Source of the DNA: Candidatus Methanoplasma sp.
Lineage (GTDB): Archaea > Thermoplasmatota > Thermoplasmata > Methanomassiliicoccales > Methanomethylophilaceae
Length of the DNA stretch: 5,607 bases
Direction of reading: 5' to 3'
Assembly: GCA_031254265.1 (NCBI GenBank)
Contig: JAIRUV010000005.1
Coordinates: 1-5,607 of the forward strand
Shown here: positions 5,603 through 5,607 of the stretch, in pieces
Layout: every line of letters begins with the position of its first letter
Numbering within the stretch: position 1 is the first letter of the stretch
Notes under the pieces: generated by a model
What the model was told of the DNA's origin: nothing
The model's input: the letters and a program-made list of their open reading frames with translations, nothing else
Database searches by the model: none
Translations under genes and position numbers: made by a program

Positions 5603-5607
5603 TTTAT

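Overview
The window reads as chromosomal sequence from a methanogenic archaeon. The first gene is a methanogenesis marker protein (MtxX/Mmp4, a family known from methanogens), and it is followed by a preQ0 set (QueD, QueC, QueE) of the kind archaea use to make archaeosine in tRNA. Genes within operons overlap by a few bases and carry short purine-rich ribosome binding sites. First genes appear to have a TATA-like box about 25-30 bases before the start codon, which fits leaderless or nearly leaderless archaeal transcripts. Moderate GC content, frequent ATA/AGG/AGA codons, and eight stop codons that are all TGA or TAA (no TAG) are compatible with Methanomassiliicoccales. That order-level guess is inference only.

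Layout. Positions 36-2551 (+) hold four tightly packed genes, mtxX-queD-queC-queE, joined by 4-base or 1-base overlaps and one 4-base gap. QueD, QueC and QueE carry out three successive steps from dihydroneopterin triphosphate to preQ0. The GTP cyclohydrolase and the tRNA-modifying enzymes that complete archaeosine synthesis are not in the window. A second operon runs toward it on the minus strand (3711-2543): an Mrp/NBP35-type Fe-S carrier ATPase followed, with an ATGA overlap, by a small NifX/NafY-like protein. The two operons collide tail to tail, with the last 9 bases of queE and of the NifX-like gene overlapping.

The 217-base divergent region 3712-3928 is AT-rich at its right end. It contains a 22-base perfect direct repeat (two copies, 39 bases apart), nested palindromes and ACACAC-loop hairpins directly against the putative promoter of the next gene. 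That gene (3929-5125, +) is a DUF4143-type AAA ATPase, an accessory family often present in many copies and mobile between prokaryotes. A 75-base gap with a TATA-like box precedes a VOC (glyoxalase-fold) protein ending at 5602.

The functional themes are methanogenesis (mtxX), tRNA 7-deazaguanine synthesis (queDCE), Fe-S or metal cofactor handling (mrp plus NifX-like) and an accessory ATPase. No clear new multi-gene system is visible. The least explained features are the repeat/hairpin array in front of the ATPase and the operon linkage of mtxX with the preQ0 genes.
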